Source of the DNA: Platerodrilus igneus
Taxonomy: Eukaryota; Arthropoda; Insecta; Coleoptera; Lycidae
Assembly: GCA_036346225.1 (NCBI GenBank)
Contig: JARFIW010001750.1
Span: 372,001-436,000, forward strand
Length of the DNA stretch: 64,000 bases
Reading direction: 5' to 3'
Part shown: piece by piece, positions 11,125 to 23,459 of the stretch
How the letters are laid out: every line of letters begins with the position of its first letter
Numbering within the stretch: the first letter of the stretch is position 1
Notes under the pieces: model-generated
What the model saw: only the letters and a program-made list of their open reading frames with translations
What the model was told of the DNA's origin: nothing
The model's database searches: none
Made by a program: the position numbers and the translations under genes

Positions 11125-11170
11125 CTCCGGTACCCCGTTTTCATCGAAATCGCCACCACCGTAACTGATT
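11125..11170 (-). CDS. Candidate 46-nt exon of an unrecognised gene
   Basis: A textbook acceptor (TTTAAATTTTCAG) and donor (GAG before GTAGGT) bracket 46 nt that can read ISYGGGDFDENGVPE. The flanks are AT-rich, the island is not. Too short for family assignment; it may belong with the exon at 10672-10820. Confidence 0.25.
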
Positions 11171-12072
11171 CTGAAAATTTAAACTATAACGATCTTTTCA
11201 AAACTAAAAATTTCTTATTTCACTTATCATTTAGTCCGCACCACTGGCTACCAAGCACAACCGTTATAATGCTCCGAGAAATGTCTCTCACTCTATTTAC
11301 AATCAGCCAATCCAGACCATTTCTCCTGTCGTAGGTCTATCCTCCAACTATATTATTCTCGTCAAACTCATATTCGGTGTCTTTTTTAAAATCCCAATAC
11401 AGCAAATTAAAATCGATATTGTGGTTAGCCTCTACAACTTATCGCGCGCTTTAGACGGGTGTTTTATCCAACGTCTGTTATTTTTTATCCCTATTTACCC
11501 TATGCTATTGGTATCCCGACTCTATTTCAACCACCTGCTATTTTGCAACCTTCGCTTCGGCCGTTAACTAAAATTTCTAAAGAATTATTTATTATTATGT
11601 TCTAACGTACATTCTGGTTTCTGGAATTTGTTTATTTGTCTGTCCGTCTTTCTATAAACTGTTTGCTAGTTTGAAATTGTACTTTCTCATGTTGTTCAAC
11701 CCGTAGATTTCTTAGAATTTGTTTTTAACGAACGCCTCGTTAGTTAAAATAAACATATGCGTTTATTACATTATCGATTTTATATTGACAAAAGCTCTCC
11801 CTTATTACTTGATATGCACAATTTACAACCTTCGAATATTAAAACTAATTATACTCGTATTATTTTTGAGTTTTCACATACTACAAAGCTCTCACACTAT
11901 GCAAATTTAACATGCCGATTTATTAATACAAATGTATGCTATTATCCGTTTGTTTTAAGGTCAAAACTAATTAATTTGGAGCGTAAATAATTTATTCCTG
12001 TTTTCTATATACACGGTTCTTACAAAATTACTCTCGTGACTTGTGTATCCCTCTATACATATAATTTACATG

Positions 12073-12075
<3 letters not shown>

Positions 12076-12144
<69 letters not shown>
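12076..12144. repeat. Compound (AT)n(GA)n microsatellite
   Basis: About 28 bp of AT repeats pass directly into about 40 bp of GA repeats. Confidence 0.95.
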
Positions 12145-12147
<3 letters not shown>

Positions 12148-15100
12148 TGAATTATGTTTTCAAAATATTTAGATGGAAAAAGGAATTCACCGATTCACCG
12201 AGACTTGGTACCGCATAGTATATTCTTTAGTGTAACTGAGTTCCGAATTCGAAAATTATCCGCATAAAGGCAATTCAAAGAATCTTATAGCTTGCATTTA
12301 AAAAGGCGTTAGAAAATATTTTAAGCGATATCATAATGTTAATAAAATGCGGTACGTAATATTGCCTGTTTAATAAAATTAAAGTTTTTACAGCGTGCCT
12401 TTATTCTCCTCGCAATATTCTTATTTGTTTTATATATTACTATGCAAAAACACGTTTTTTAGTCCGTTTGAAGGCACAAATAATTTACTTAAAAAACAAG
12501 ACAAATTTCTCATACTTAATTAAGGTATACTTTATATTCAAAGTAAGTATTCCGTTCTTAGATTGCCGTGTGCTTCGGGTATTAAAGCACCGCCGCTTGA
12601 ATATTCAAAAGAGTTGGTTGGTCATATACACGTTCACTTTCGTGGCGGAGCTGAAACTCAACAAAAAAATCAACCTAATCGTTGTAATCTAGAAACTTTC
12701 TTATGCTGTTAAGGAAAATAAAGGAAATTGAATTTATGTAGAAGCCCGTGCGCATTCCAGAAAGTATGCTTCACACTTTATTTGAATGTGTTTTGTCTCC
12801 AATACAATCGGCAGGTTGACTATGAAATAAAAACGGAAACATTGTCCGAACGCTTAAAATAACATTCTAAATCTTCTCTTAGTTTTTTTAAACTAAAAAA
12901 ACATTGAAAACCTCAAATTATAACGAACAGCGGATCCATAAAAATGAACGTAACAAATAGCATATTCGTAGGCGAATTGGAAAATACTACATTACAAGAA
13001 CTATAATACTCACCGACCGACGCCAGAAGCGCGGAGGTCAGCAAAAGTCCGAAACGGTAATATTTTTTAAGAAACAAACTTTTATTTATTAAACTAAAAA
13101 ATAAAACTGTATAGAAGTGAGTGTAATGCAATTTGAGCGATTACTTAAATAAAATGTACTCGTTTTCTGCAATTATTTCTATATTACGTTAGTTTAAAAG
13201 AAGAACTTGTAATGTAACGTACCTGCTCGCGGCAACAAATCTGTACTCCAACCTACCTGCGGACGAACAAACGCCCTCTTTTGACAATACCTGGCTATGA
13301 TCAAGTCGTCTAGTGGCTGTGGCTCGTGACACCTACGTTGTGTGACCGTATATTACCCAAATATACACACTGAGATGGCGTTAAGGCAGGAAGGTTTGAA
13401 ATTAAACTACAATACAACAGTTTGCATCCCTACTGTAATTATTATGATATGATAACCTCAAAATTATGTTACCCGCAATTAAACAAACATCCTGTGCACT
13501 TTTAATATTACGGAATATCAATGTTACTCAGACATTATACATATGAAACTGAAGAAATGTTAGTATGGTCTAGCTAATCTTTTCTAGAAAGTACTAGGGA
13601 CGTATGTGCCATTACTACCTGACTAAAGTTGAAAAGAGGTCAAACACCGGGAAGATATGGATCTTGACTACCAATGCTCAACCCCGCACGGACATATAAT
13701 AATAGTAAATTCAACAAAGGCTCAAGCATACACGTTTATCATACAAACCATTAACAGTTTCCAGCCCGTTTGGCAATATGGTTCACAATGGCTAACCTAC
13801 ATTCTATCGTTTACATAAACACAACCACAACTACATTGACAAAACAAATATTTATAAATAAACATGAAGTTAAACATAGACGTATGCAATGTTGGTATCA
13901 AACAAAGGGTACAAATTGAATCAACCATCTCCTACATAGTTATAATGCAAACACGTCATTTAACGGGGTCACAGCAGAGATTCGTCTTAATCACATCTTA
14001 ACAAGAATAAATAAATCTCAATAATAGTTACCAATATAATCATAGGTTATAAATACGTCAGATCACATCAAACTAACTTACGGTTAGATTTTTAAATCGA
14101 GGCAAAAATTATGCAGTTATAAACGCACAACTAAAACTAAAATAAATCATCACAAGTTATTAGAACATGGAAAATAAATTATAAAATATATTTGTAGCAA
14201 ATACATTCCAAAATTCAACAATACAAAAGCCCAGATTCAGGTTCTAAATTAACATAAATGCATGTTGACAAAATATATTCAATTTAGTAAGCAAAAGTTA
14301 AATAATTATTATTATGATTGCATCAGCTATGAACGTGCTTTAAAAATTAAACTTATTAGTATTAAAATTACAAACAAAAAATATGCATGACAATTTGATT
14401 ATTAATTCGAATACTATCTTAGAACACAAGTAAATAACATCAAACAATTACTGAATCTTCAATGCAATCAGATACGTTAGAAATAGCTTACAGTTAAAAA
14501 CATTACCTTTTATAAAAACCGCCAAGTGAAGCTTTTTGACCTTCCATTTTAAAATCTGAAGCAATGTCTAGGTCCAAACGCAGGTTACAAAACCTGTAAA
14601 CGAGATAAACAATCCCTTGTCTACCTACGCCCCTTCAACAGTAAATTCTGACGTCACAGAGTGCGTCTGGAAACCTAAAATACCTTCAAATATTGAAATG
14701 TGCACTATCATATATTGCAATAATTATCAACCAATGAGAATCGACTTAGGAAATACTACAGATTACTACAAATTATTTCAACAGCTGTCATGCAATTTAC
14801 ATTACTCATTTTATGTTAGTTGTAAAAAGATTCAAAGCACCTTTCAAATGAGGTGTTACTCGACCCAAGTTGCCTACTCAAAATTTGAGGTTGAAAATTG
14901 TATCCTATAGGAGGTGATGAAGTCCAATATTACGTTCAAATGTGTCCCCTTATAATAAAAACTAAGGTATTATTTTAAACCTTCAAAACAAATGATTTAT
15001 TAAGATTCGCTCCTTTTCATTGAAATGCCATGTCATGCTCGCTTTAATGAACTTCTGCACTACTTTAGAACAAAAATATCAATACCAATTTAAATTAAGT

Positions 15101-15339
15101 AGCACTTCTAGAGAACAATCGCCGACTTAACAGTAGAGAAATAACAACACAAATATTTAGTCAAGATTGTCGCAGGTATTGTAAATATTTTTAACTACAC
15201 CTTTAACATTTTATTTGCCATTCGCATTCTGAATGTTTTAAAAAACATCGATTTAAGATGGGATAGATATTTCACTTTACTCTAATCTATGTTTACTCTG
15301 TCTGTTGTAAACAAGCTAGTTATTTTGAACTTAAACCAT
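12145..15339. other. AT-rich DNA, no gene recognised apart from one candidate exon
   Basis: Long AT-rich stretch. The only notable island is 13000-13350, more GC-rich, which holds a possible signal-peptide exon on the minus strand (listed separately). It also has several GTACGT or GTAGGT donor-like sites at 13220-13255. A 97-codon open frame at 14617-14910 shows no family pattern and I do not accept it as a gene. Confidence 0.4.
13014..13106 (-). CDS. Candidate exon encoding a hydrophobic leader
   Basis: On the minus strand, acceptor CTATACAG precedes a stretch ending GGTCG before a consensus donor GTGAGT. The open frame holds a basic-then-hydrophobic segment, LKKYYRFGLLLTSALLASVG, that looks like a signal peptide. 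No ATG lies in the exon or just upstream of it, so initiation would have to be in an earlier exon that I could not identify. Its link to the candidate exons at 10.7-11.2 kb is speculative. Confidence 0.22.
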
Positions 15340-16440
15340 TGATTGAAGAGTTTGTACCTCTTTAGCTTTCCTGCATTTGCGAATAATTTCCCATTTTATA
15401 GCTTTGTAACTGTTTTCCAGCTTCGTCTGGCTTGTTTTTGTATTTTCGTCTTTCTTCTATTAAATTCTGGATATCCTTTATTATCCATGGTTTCTTATTT
15501 TCTTTTTGTGTATACCCCAGAATACCTCTGGCCGCCATGTCTAAGCAGGATTAAATGTTACTCCATTCTGTTTCTACTTCCTTAGTATCAGAAATTTTCC
15601 CGTATCTTTCAGCAATTCATTCAAATCTTTCTTGGATATCTTTATCTTTTAGTTTCTCAAAGTCAAAGTGTCTTTTTCAGTTTTTTTCTAAACTTTTAAA
15701 TTTAAGTGCGGCCTTCAGAATTACGATGTTATGGTCAATGTCTATATCTGCTTCTGGGTAGCTTCTCCGGTCTTTTACTTGATTCATAAACCATTGTCTA
15801 ACAAGAAGGTAATCTAGTCGATATCTTCCTATATCTCCTGGCATCTTCTACGTGTATGGCCTTCTAGCATGATGTTGAAATATTGTGTTTGTGATGGTTA
15901 AACTGTTTTTGTTGCATAATTCTACCAGCCTATTTTCCCTGTCATTTCTCGTGCCTAAATCAAATAACGCTACTACTGCTCCATCCCTACCCTCCATTAA
16001 CCACTGCATTTAAATACCCCATAATTATTAAATGTTCATGTCCTTTAACGCATTTAGTATGTTGCTAGAAGTGGGCATGTATACTTGTATTATTATTGTA
16101 TTTACCAGTTTAGATTCTAATCTAACCATGAGTACTCTTTCATTCTTTTGTAGGTAGTTTTCTACATAGTGTCCTATCCTTTTTCTCATACCTATCTCCA
16201 CATCCAAATTTCCTTCCTACGATCCTGTGTGAATTACTCTAAAGTCTCCATTCTAAAAATCCCCCGCCTCTGGCCACCGAACTTCACTGATCCCTACTAT
16301 GTCTAATGCTAACCTATCCATTGCAATTTTCAAGTTCCTTAGCTTACCTACTTGCCTCATACTTCTGACAGTCCATGTTCCAACTCGCAGAATGATCACA
16401 ATCCTTTTTTTATACTTTCCGATCACATTCTCCAAAGTAG
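15340..16440 (-). pseudogene. RTE-B endonuclease, copy 1
   Basis: EEP-type LINE endonuclease, the kind also seen in the craniofacial development protein 2 family. Visible in order: RVGTWTVRSMRQVGKLRNLK, LDIVGISEVRWPEAGDF (catalytic Glu), MVRLESKLVNTIIIQVYMPT, a diverged strand followed by DLGTRNDRENRLVELCN, and YRLDYLLVRQWFMNQV with IDIDHNIV (catalytic His). Next comes the linker GYTQKENKKPWIIKDIQNLI shared with the copy near 25.7 kb. Many frameshifts and stops; no complete frame remains. Confidence 0.75.
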
Positions 16441-16660
16441 TCCCCTCCCAGAGATCCGAATGGGGACTATTTTAACTCCAGAATTTTTTACCTCAGAGGA
16501 TGTCAGCATCTTAAATATCAATTTAAGTACACTGCGTACTTGGGAGGTAATGTGGTGGTTTCCCGTTGCCTTCCACATTGCAGTAGTGTGTCTTAGAATG
16601 CCATTTCGGCCCCTATTGTCTCTGCCACTCTAAGTACCAAAAAAGCTGCTGTCCTCTCTC
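15340..16660 (-). mobile_element. RTE-like element, family B, copy 1 (5' half only)
   Basis: The minus strand carries a leader containing GGCAACGGGAAACCACCACA (near 16560), then the endonuclease and the following linker to about 15340, where homology stops. The same leader and coding order recur on the plus strand at 25178-26012, defining a family distinct from family A at 39.5-43.1 kb. Confidence 0.7.
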
Positions 16661-16815
16661 AGAGACCTGTCTTAGTCTGGTTCCTTACTAAAGACCCCAC
16701 TAATTTGGTTAAACCTATAGATAGGCTCTTTAGATCACTGGAATTCTGAAGCCGTTCTACCCGTGCTGTGAGGAATCTAAAACAATAGTATCCATATTAT
16801 TGAGTGCATGTAAAA

Positions 16816-17130
16816 ATGGCTATAAACTATCTAACCAGTGTTCCATGAATGCTAGGTCATAAGAATTATCAAGATTGGTCTTTTGCGTTGGAAAGTGCAT
16901 TTATTTTAAAAGGTTTATTGAAATGCCTTAATGGAACTGAAGAGGACACTGTACCAATCGGTAAAGTTAAAGCAAAGTTAATTTTAATGATGGATCCCTC
17001 CTTGTATTTGCATGTAAAAGAAGCAAACACGACAAAAGAAGTTTGGTATATGCTAAAAGAACTTTACGAAGATAATGGATTTAACAGAAAAATAGTATTA
17101 CTTACACTAGTATCTCTATAACTTGAATAG
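16816..17130 (+). pseudogene. Copia gag, N-terminal part
   Basis: Capsid-like gag of the UBN2 type. The frame from ATG 16816 has a stop after about eleven codons, then reads GHKNYQDWSFALESAFILKG, DTVPIGKVKAKLILMMDPSL and TTKEVWYMLKELYEDNG. These match the helix pattern of Copia gag, where a Trp-rich start is followed by an Ile/Leu-rich helix and the VW..L motif. It breaks off at the LINE insertion; the next gag segment begins at 21560. Confidence 0.75.
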
Positions 17131-17469
17131 TGATCGAACCATGGTGGGTTAAACATCGTGGCTAAATCGCTCCTGTAAACTATTTTATTTCACCTGAACA
17201 GTATTGATTATTAATTAATTAAACCAAATACAATAGTGGTAGTGAAACTTGTAGTGCCAATTATCTAAAAGATATGTGATAAATACTAGTTATAGATATC
17301 TATATTGAACTTATTAACAATCCTGATCGTATTTGTAAAAGGCGACACTTTAAACAAACTATTCCGGTTACTTATAGCGTTCTCTACACATTGCAACGTT
17401 ACTCTGAGCTAATACGTGTATTTTAAGTTGTGCATTTACTTCTTTATTATTTGGATTAAATAGATTCTG

Positions 17470-18144
17470 CTATCAATTCGTTGGAGCAGAGGTTCTTGAA
17501 TAGAATTACGGTGTTTGAAAAATCTCTGCAAGGAGTTGCTAGTGGCAATAGCATGCAGAGTGTAACCACACTTGAGGCACTTTTAGTGATTTCTATTTAT
17601 TTAAAACTGAAATAATGGAACTTCTTTCTGATTTAAAGCTTCATATTAATAATTATCTGACAAGGTTGAAGCACTGGAAGCGTATAGTGGAAGAAATTGT
17701 TTGGTTTTCCACGGAGTTCTGGAAGAAAATAAAAAGAATATTAATTATGTAGTATCTCAATTTATTAAAAATAATTTAAAGCTTTCATTGGAATTTTCCA
17801 TGAAAATGGTAAACCGTTGTCATCGTATTAGTAGAAAAAATCGTAATTCTGCTGCGCCTAGACCGATCGTAGTAAAGTTTATTACCTATTCGTACCGAAA
17901 CTTAATATGGAATGCTAAGAAGCAATTAAAAGGGACAAAACTTCTAATTACTGAATTACTAACAAATCGTTCAAATGAACTCTATAAGATAGCCAAAGCT
18001 AAATTTGGCTGTAAAAGTGTGTGGACGTTCAATGGTAAAATTTTCACGGAACTCCCTGATAATAAAAGGTTTTGCATCCACAATGCTGTAGATACTGATA
18101 GACTATATGGATTAGCAAAATGCACTTTCAAAAGAGCCGATTAG
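17470..18144 (+). pseudogene. LINE ORF1 (L1/CR1-type RNA-binding protein)
   Basis: An N-terminal helical stretch (LEQRFLNRITVFEKSLQGV) passes, after a frame change near 17640, into an RNA-recognition-like domain: NCLVFHGVLEENK, VNRCHRISRKNRNSA, RPIVVKFITYSYRNLIWNAK. It ends LLTNRSNELYKIAKAKFGCK and VWTFNGKIF. This is the layout of ORF1 proteins that coat LINE RNA. The clean open part is 17650-18144, and it uses a coding start upstream of any convincing ATG because the 5' end is broken. Confidence 0.7.
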
Positions 18145-18327
18145 TCATCGTCTAGTCAGAAATGATTTACCCAATATCTCGTAACAATATTGTTCATTTT
18201 CTTTTTTAATAAATTTTAATTTTCTTGGTTTGGAAGCGACTTAGCTGAACCTCTGCCTAGTTGGTTATTCGAATCTGAACTTAACTTTATTATTTTTGTA
18301 TTTATTCGAAATATATATAATTGTACG

Positions 18328-19200
18328 GTGCATATAATGTCATCCATATTTTGGTCTCCCCCGTTTCCTTGTCCAACCTCTATATCCAAATCTTCTGTAA
18401 ATATCCTACCTAAGTATAATGAAGATGAAACATCTACTTTGGTTATTGATGATGAATCTAAACACCGCGTTAATTCTGAGCCTCTTTCTGAGCTAGCAAA
18501 ATTCCCAAACTATCTACAATTATGTCATATAAATGTTCAGAGCTTACCTACCCATATAGTAGACTTTCAACTCTTATTTGAGAACTCTACTATTGATGCA
18601 ATACTTATTACTGAAACCTGGCTAAAACCATCTATTCCAGATACGCTGATATCTGTGCAAAACTTCAATATAATTAGGTTTGATAGACTATCTAGCAGAG
18701 GTGGAGGGGTTGCTATCTATCTTCGCAATACATACGAATTTAAAATTATTGCTCAGTCAAATCCAAATAACGAAAATTCGTTTAAGTTTTATTTATTGAG
18801 CTTCCAAAGTTTAAACTATTTGTAGGCGTCATTTACTGTCCACCTGAAGCAAACTACTTTGATGTTTTTGAGGATACCATCGAGCAGTTGAGTGCTGAAT
18901 GTTTAAACTGTATTATCATGGGTGATTTCAATACTTGCCTTCTAAAAAATGACAACCGCACTGTCAAACTTAAGAATATTGTTTCTTCTCTTAATTTATT
19001 CATTCAATCCTCTGATCCCACATATCACTACAGCAAACACTCAAGCTCTCTCTTTTAGATCTAACCATTTGTTCTGATCTTAGTAAAAGTATGGCATATA
19101 GTCAAACTGGTAACCACAATTTCTCTAAACATGATCTTCTCTATGTAGCTTATAAAGTAAACTCCATCCCCCACCGATCTAAATTCATTACATTTCAAGA
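18328..19200 (+). pseudogene. LINE endonuclease domain
   Basis: EEP endonuclease N-terminal to the reverse transcriptase. Motifs: LQLCHINVQSLPTHIVDFQL, AILITETWLKPSIPD (catalytic Glu), FDRLSSRGGGVAIYLRNTYE, then after a frame change near 18820 VGVIYCPPEANYFDVF and CIIMGDFNTCLL (catalytic Asp/Asn). The Asp-His segment is eroded near 19130 (NFSKHDLLYVAYK). Stop codons near 19058 and later show decay. Confidence 0.75.
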
Positions 19201-19737
19201 TATCAAAAACATTAATATCAACCAGTACAGATCCGATGCAGCTTCAATTTGTTGAGACCATATGCTACTACTAGACACAATTGATTTAAAGGTGGACTGG
19301 TTTACAAATGTCATATATGCAACTTTTGACAGAAACGTGCTTCTCAAATGTGTAAAAATTTAAAAACAAACCGGTACCTTGGATTACAAATGCAATTAAA
19401 TAATTAATGAGTATACGCGATAAAGCGAAAGGTAAATATCTTCAGCAAAAAACTGAAATATGATGGGAAGAATATGCAGGAACGCCAAAAGAAATTTATT
19501 TATGATTCCCTATCAGAAATCCCAATAGGGAGTTATTGGAAATTTCTTAATAGGGAGTCAAAAACGTGACCTATCTATAAATATGTTTGATTTAAATGAA
19601 CCAAATACTCATTTTGCACAACCTAAAACAATTCCGAAATAAAAGCTGCTACTATTAAAAAGTTTGATTCCGAAACAATTGCCACAACTTCTGCCTTTTC
19701 GTTTGTAGAAGTAGATAAGGATGATGCTCTACGTGTT

Positions 19738-21240
19738 ATGCATGAACTTAATAATAAATGTATGGGTTATGATAGCATAAATCGTGAAAGTATTTTAATT
19801 GTTGTTGACATTATTCTTCCCATTATAACCCACCTTGTTAATTTCTTTTTGTCCACTAGCTGCTTTCCAAAACTATGGAAGAAAGCACATGTCATTCCAA
19901 TTCCAAAAATTTCAAATCCGAGCTTAATGTCTGACTTTAGATCGATATCAGTGTTGTCTTTTCTTTCACATTGTTGCGAAAAAATAGTCCACAAGCAGTT
20001 GTCTGATTATCTAGAAGTCAATAACTTATATAATCCTTTGCAGTCAGGTTTTCGTAAAAACCATAGTACATCAACGGCGCTTATTTAGGTTATTGATGAC
20101 ATTTGTTATGCACTAGACAATAAAGAGGTTACAATCTTGACCCCATTTGATTTCACTAATGCCTTTAATTTAGTTGATCATGACATCCTATTAGCTTATT
20201 TAAAAATGTATAATTTATCTGTGGCTGTCATTACATGGTTTGAATCCTACCTAACCGAGCGTGAACAACGTATACAAGCCAGAAGTGGATCTTCTAATTG
20301 GGTAGTAGTCACCAAGGGTGTTCCCCAAGGTAGTGTACTTGGGCCGTTGCTTTTTAGTTTGTTCATTGCCTCTATTAGTAAAGGTTTAACCTGTCGTTAT
20401 CATCTATTTGCTGATGATTTTCAAATATACAGGCATTCAGAGATACAGCATATTAATACTACAATTGGTCTAATAAATGAAGATTTGAGTAAAATAGCTG
20501 ATTGGATTAATAGGCATGGTCTAGCAATTAATCTTTAAAAAACCCAAAAACCCAATGTATTATTATTAGCTCATCTTATAATAAAGTACTTATACAGAAG
20601 AACACCCTTACCGATATAAAATTTATTGACACCGTAATACCTTTTAGTAGTGTAGTTAGAAACCTAGGTATCCATATCGATGATACTTTATCCTGGATTC
20701 CACATGTAAATAAAATTAGTCAAAATTTCTCTTTTACCTTCCATAAGCTAGCATTATTAAAAAAATTTCTTCCATTTCAAGCCCGCTTACGTTTAGTCAA
20801 TGCACTTTTAGTTCCAAAAATAGAATGCGATGATGTAGTATTTTCAGATATGGCTGGGTATCGACATAACCAACTCCAACGTGTACGGAATGTTGGTATC
20901 AGATTTATTTATAACTTATCTAAATTTGAACACATTACTCCATGCAGGAATGAACTAGGTTGGTTAACCATGGACAACAAACGTAGTATGCATTGCGCTG
21001 TATTACTTTACAAAGTGGTAAAACACACTCCTCAGTACCTACAAACCAATTTTCATCTTTTGTAAGGACAGTACTCCACATGATCGACTGATAATGTTCG
21101 TTTAACAATTCTTCGATGATTCATTTACTGTTAAAGCTATTCGACAATAGAATTTGCTTCCGGTAGATATTAAAATATCTAATTTCATTAGTATTTTCAA
21201 AAATAAAATCAAACTGTATTTCTTCAACAAGACCTGACTT
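19738..21240 (+). pseudogene. LINE reverse transcriptase
   Basis: Reads through ELNNKCMGYDSI, KKAHVIPIPK, DFRSISVLSFLSHCCEKIV, QSGFRKNHSTSTALI then a stop (20085-20087). It resumes with the catalytic block TPFDFTNAFNLVDHDI, VPQGSVLGPLLFSLFI and HLFADDFQIYRHSE (Ala-Asp-Asp retained). A stop follows NRHGLAINL near 20536. Thumb and C-terminal pieces follow to MAGYRHNQLQRVRNVGIRFI, GWLTMDNKRS and a short tail (IKISNFISIFKNKIKLY). This is the CR1/Jockey pattern; few but definite lesions. Confidence 0.8.
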
Positions 21241-21559
21241 TCATGTGATATGCTTCCTATTGTTCCCCATTCCCATCTGTTTCCGTCCTTTCCCATCCCT
21301 CTATGTTTTTCGTTTGACGTACAAATAACTATGCATTTTTTATTTAATAATAGGTATACAAATCCGATTACTAAGTTAATATTTTCTATTGTTTATTAAC
21401 TTGAGGTTTCGCCAATGGTAAATTGGAAGAAATCGCCAGCTGGCGATAAATTTACCATTTGTGAATTTTGTAATTAGTTTATTATTTTTATATTTTATGC
21501 ACGCATGTATAAATGCACAAGTTCTCAATAAAGAAGTCGTTAAATTAAAAAAAAAATAG

Positions 21560-21960
21560 CATGACATAAATCAAGTAATTGAAACTGCTCAGAAACTGAA
21601 TCGTACAGAATTTAGAATTGATGATGTTTAGATTGGTTCACTTCTTCTAGCAGGTCATCCAGAAGTCAATCATCTTAGCTGACGGACATTCAGGTATTGA
21701 TATCGAAACTGATGAAATAAAATCAAAGTTGCTTGATACAAGATACGAATGTAGATAACGGTGAGGTACATTAGATGCTGGAGCATTTGCTATCGAAACT
21801 ACTTCAAGGAAGTTTAAACCAACAGCATTGAAAACAAAGATCAAAGTAATGTCACATGCTAGCGTTGCAAAAAGAACGGTCACTTTCTGAATAAATGTCC
21901 TGACCAAAATAAACAAACACCAAAACGTAATAGCAATGCTTTTAGTGCATTATTTTTAAG
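21560..21960 (+). pseudogene. Copia gag, C-terminal part with CCHC knuckle
   Basis: Gag resumes with INQVIETAQKLNRTEFRIDD and IGSLLLAGHPEVNH, the conserved helices that follow the segment ending at 17130. A zinc knuckle follows at about 21860: C-stop-RCKKNGHFLNKCPDQ, that is CX2CX4HX4C with one residue replaced by a stop codon. Several frame changes between 21700 and 21850. Confidence 0.75.
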
Positions 21961-21974
21961 CAAAAAATTTTAAA

Positions 21975-23130
21975 GTATAGATTTCTTTATTGACTCTGGT
22001 TGTAGCATGCATTTAAATGCCAGAAAAGATTGATTTACAAATATTCGTGAAGAGCATGACGAAGCAGAAATAACTGTTGCTAATAAAAATACACTTTTAT
22101 TAGATTGTTCGGGCAATATTGACATTAGCATTTTTGTTGGTCAAGATACATTTTTGATATAAAAATAAATCATGTTCTTTATGTTCCCGGATTAACAACA
22201 AATCTTTTCTCTGTATCGCAACTTAATGACTGATCATAAAAGCAGTAAATGCATTCTCATAGCAACAACCGATTTGTTAGATAGAGTACATAAACTAAAT
22301 TTTGAATTCGTACACATTCACTTCTGGCAGCAAATGCAGTGTTAACTGAAGCATGGCATCGAACAATTGGCAATCTTAATTACAAAGATTTAGATCTAAT
22401 GAAAAATGGTCTTGTAGATGATGGCATCGAATGCAAAGGACACTTCAATGGCAAAGTAATGTATGAAGTTTATCGTAAGGGAAAGCAATCAAAACTCCCT
22501 TTTAATCACAAAGGTAACAAAGGTTCTACAGTTTTAGAAATAATCCACACAGATCTATGCGGTTTGCTAGAAATAATATCCCAAGGAGGCTTGAAATATT
22601 TTTTTATTTTATAAGATGATTATACTAAAGTGTATTTTCGAAAACTAAGGACGAGACATTTAAAGATTTTAAAAATATAAAAATTTTTGTAGAAAAGAGA
22701 AATCTTTTGTACCAATGGTGGTGACGAATTTTGTAACAAAAATTTTAAAAAAATTTTAACAAATTGGAATTATACATCAAAAATCAAATGCATATTTTTT
22801 ACAACAAAAGAACCCTGCAGAACGTCTAAATTGAATAGTTGTAGAAATAGCAAGATGTTTACTTTTTGATGCAAATCTAGTTTTGGGCTGAAACAGTCAA
22901 TACCTCCGTTTACCAGAGAAATCGTTACATTGTTGACTAGATGCCGATTGAAATGTGGACTAATATAAAACTTCATATTGGTCATTTGCGTATTTTTGGC
23001 AGTGAAGTAACGATGCATGCATCAACAGAAAAAAGTCAAAAATGAGGACAAAAAGTCAAAGAAAACACTTAATGGACTACAGCTTCAGCATGAGTGTTAT
23101 CGACTATATGACATGGAAATAATAAAAAAT
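21975..23130 (+). pseudogene. Copia protease and integrase region
   Basis: Aspartic protease motif FFIDSGCSMHLNARKD (Asp-Ser-Gly retained) near 21980. The pre-integrase segment follows from 22339 (AWHRTIGNLNYKDLDLMKNG, where the usual HxxxxH zinc finger is partly visible). The integrase core begins near 22530 (LEIIHTDLCGLLEI, first Asp, then DDYTKVYF). The next portion, around GGDEFCN near 22725, keeps the second Asp but is heavily mutated. Multiple stops; non-functional. Confidence 0.7.
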
Positions 23131-23459
23131 GGTCATAAGTAAAGACATAGCTGTAAATGTAAAGTACAAAGAAGTTAGCATTGTAGTATGCAATGATGAA
23201 CTCAAGTCGCTAGATTTAGTGGGAGATTCTGAAGATATGCAAGAAAATTTGTGAGATGTTTCAAGTGTGTTCAGTATCATCACAGTAAATGTTGATTTTG
23301 TTCCTGATACTTTGAAGGATATTACTGGAATGATATGAAAGTCCGAAAGAATCCCAAAACCAAAAGCTTGGTTGATTATGTTATTTATCTGTGTGTAAAA
23401 AGTGACAATAATATATTTTCAATGGAGAATGTCATGCCACAACCTAAACAAAACTAATG

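Larger units (their letters stand above)
9869..12075. other. Mostly non-coding; candidate minus-strand exons listed separately
   Basis: AT-rich DNA with short higher-complexity islands. Two islands (10672-10820 and 11125-11170) are bounded on the minus strand by good splice signals and are listed separately. A third possible donor, TGAG before GTAAGC, lies near 10909. Nothing resembles a transposon. Confidence 0.35.
17131..21554 (+). mobile_element. CR1/Jockey-group LINE inserted into Copia gag
   Basis: A complete-looking LINE in the same orientation as its host, with 5' leader, ORF1, endonuclease, reverse transcriptase, C-terminal region and an A-rich end (21547-21554). AATAG lies at both junctions (17126-17130 and 21555-21559), and Copia gag homology breaks and resumes there. 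Coding regions carry several stops, so it is no longer active. Relative to the Copia it is younger by necessity. Confidence 0.8.

Noticed and set aside
10672..11170. Odorant-binding protein gene, suggested by DFDENG and spaced cysteines
   Set aside because: Cysteine spacing (CX4C) and exon order do not fit the six-cysteine pattern, and the exons do not join in phase.
14617..14910. 97-codon plus-strand open frame
   Set aside because: AT-rich composition, no domain, no flanking splice or promoter signals.
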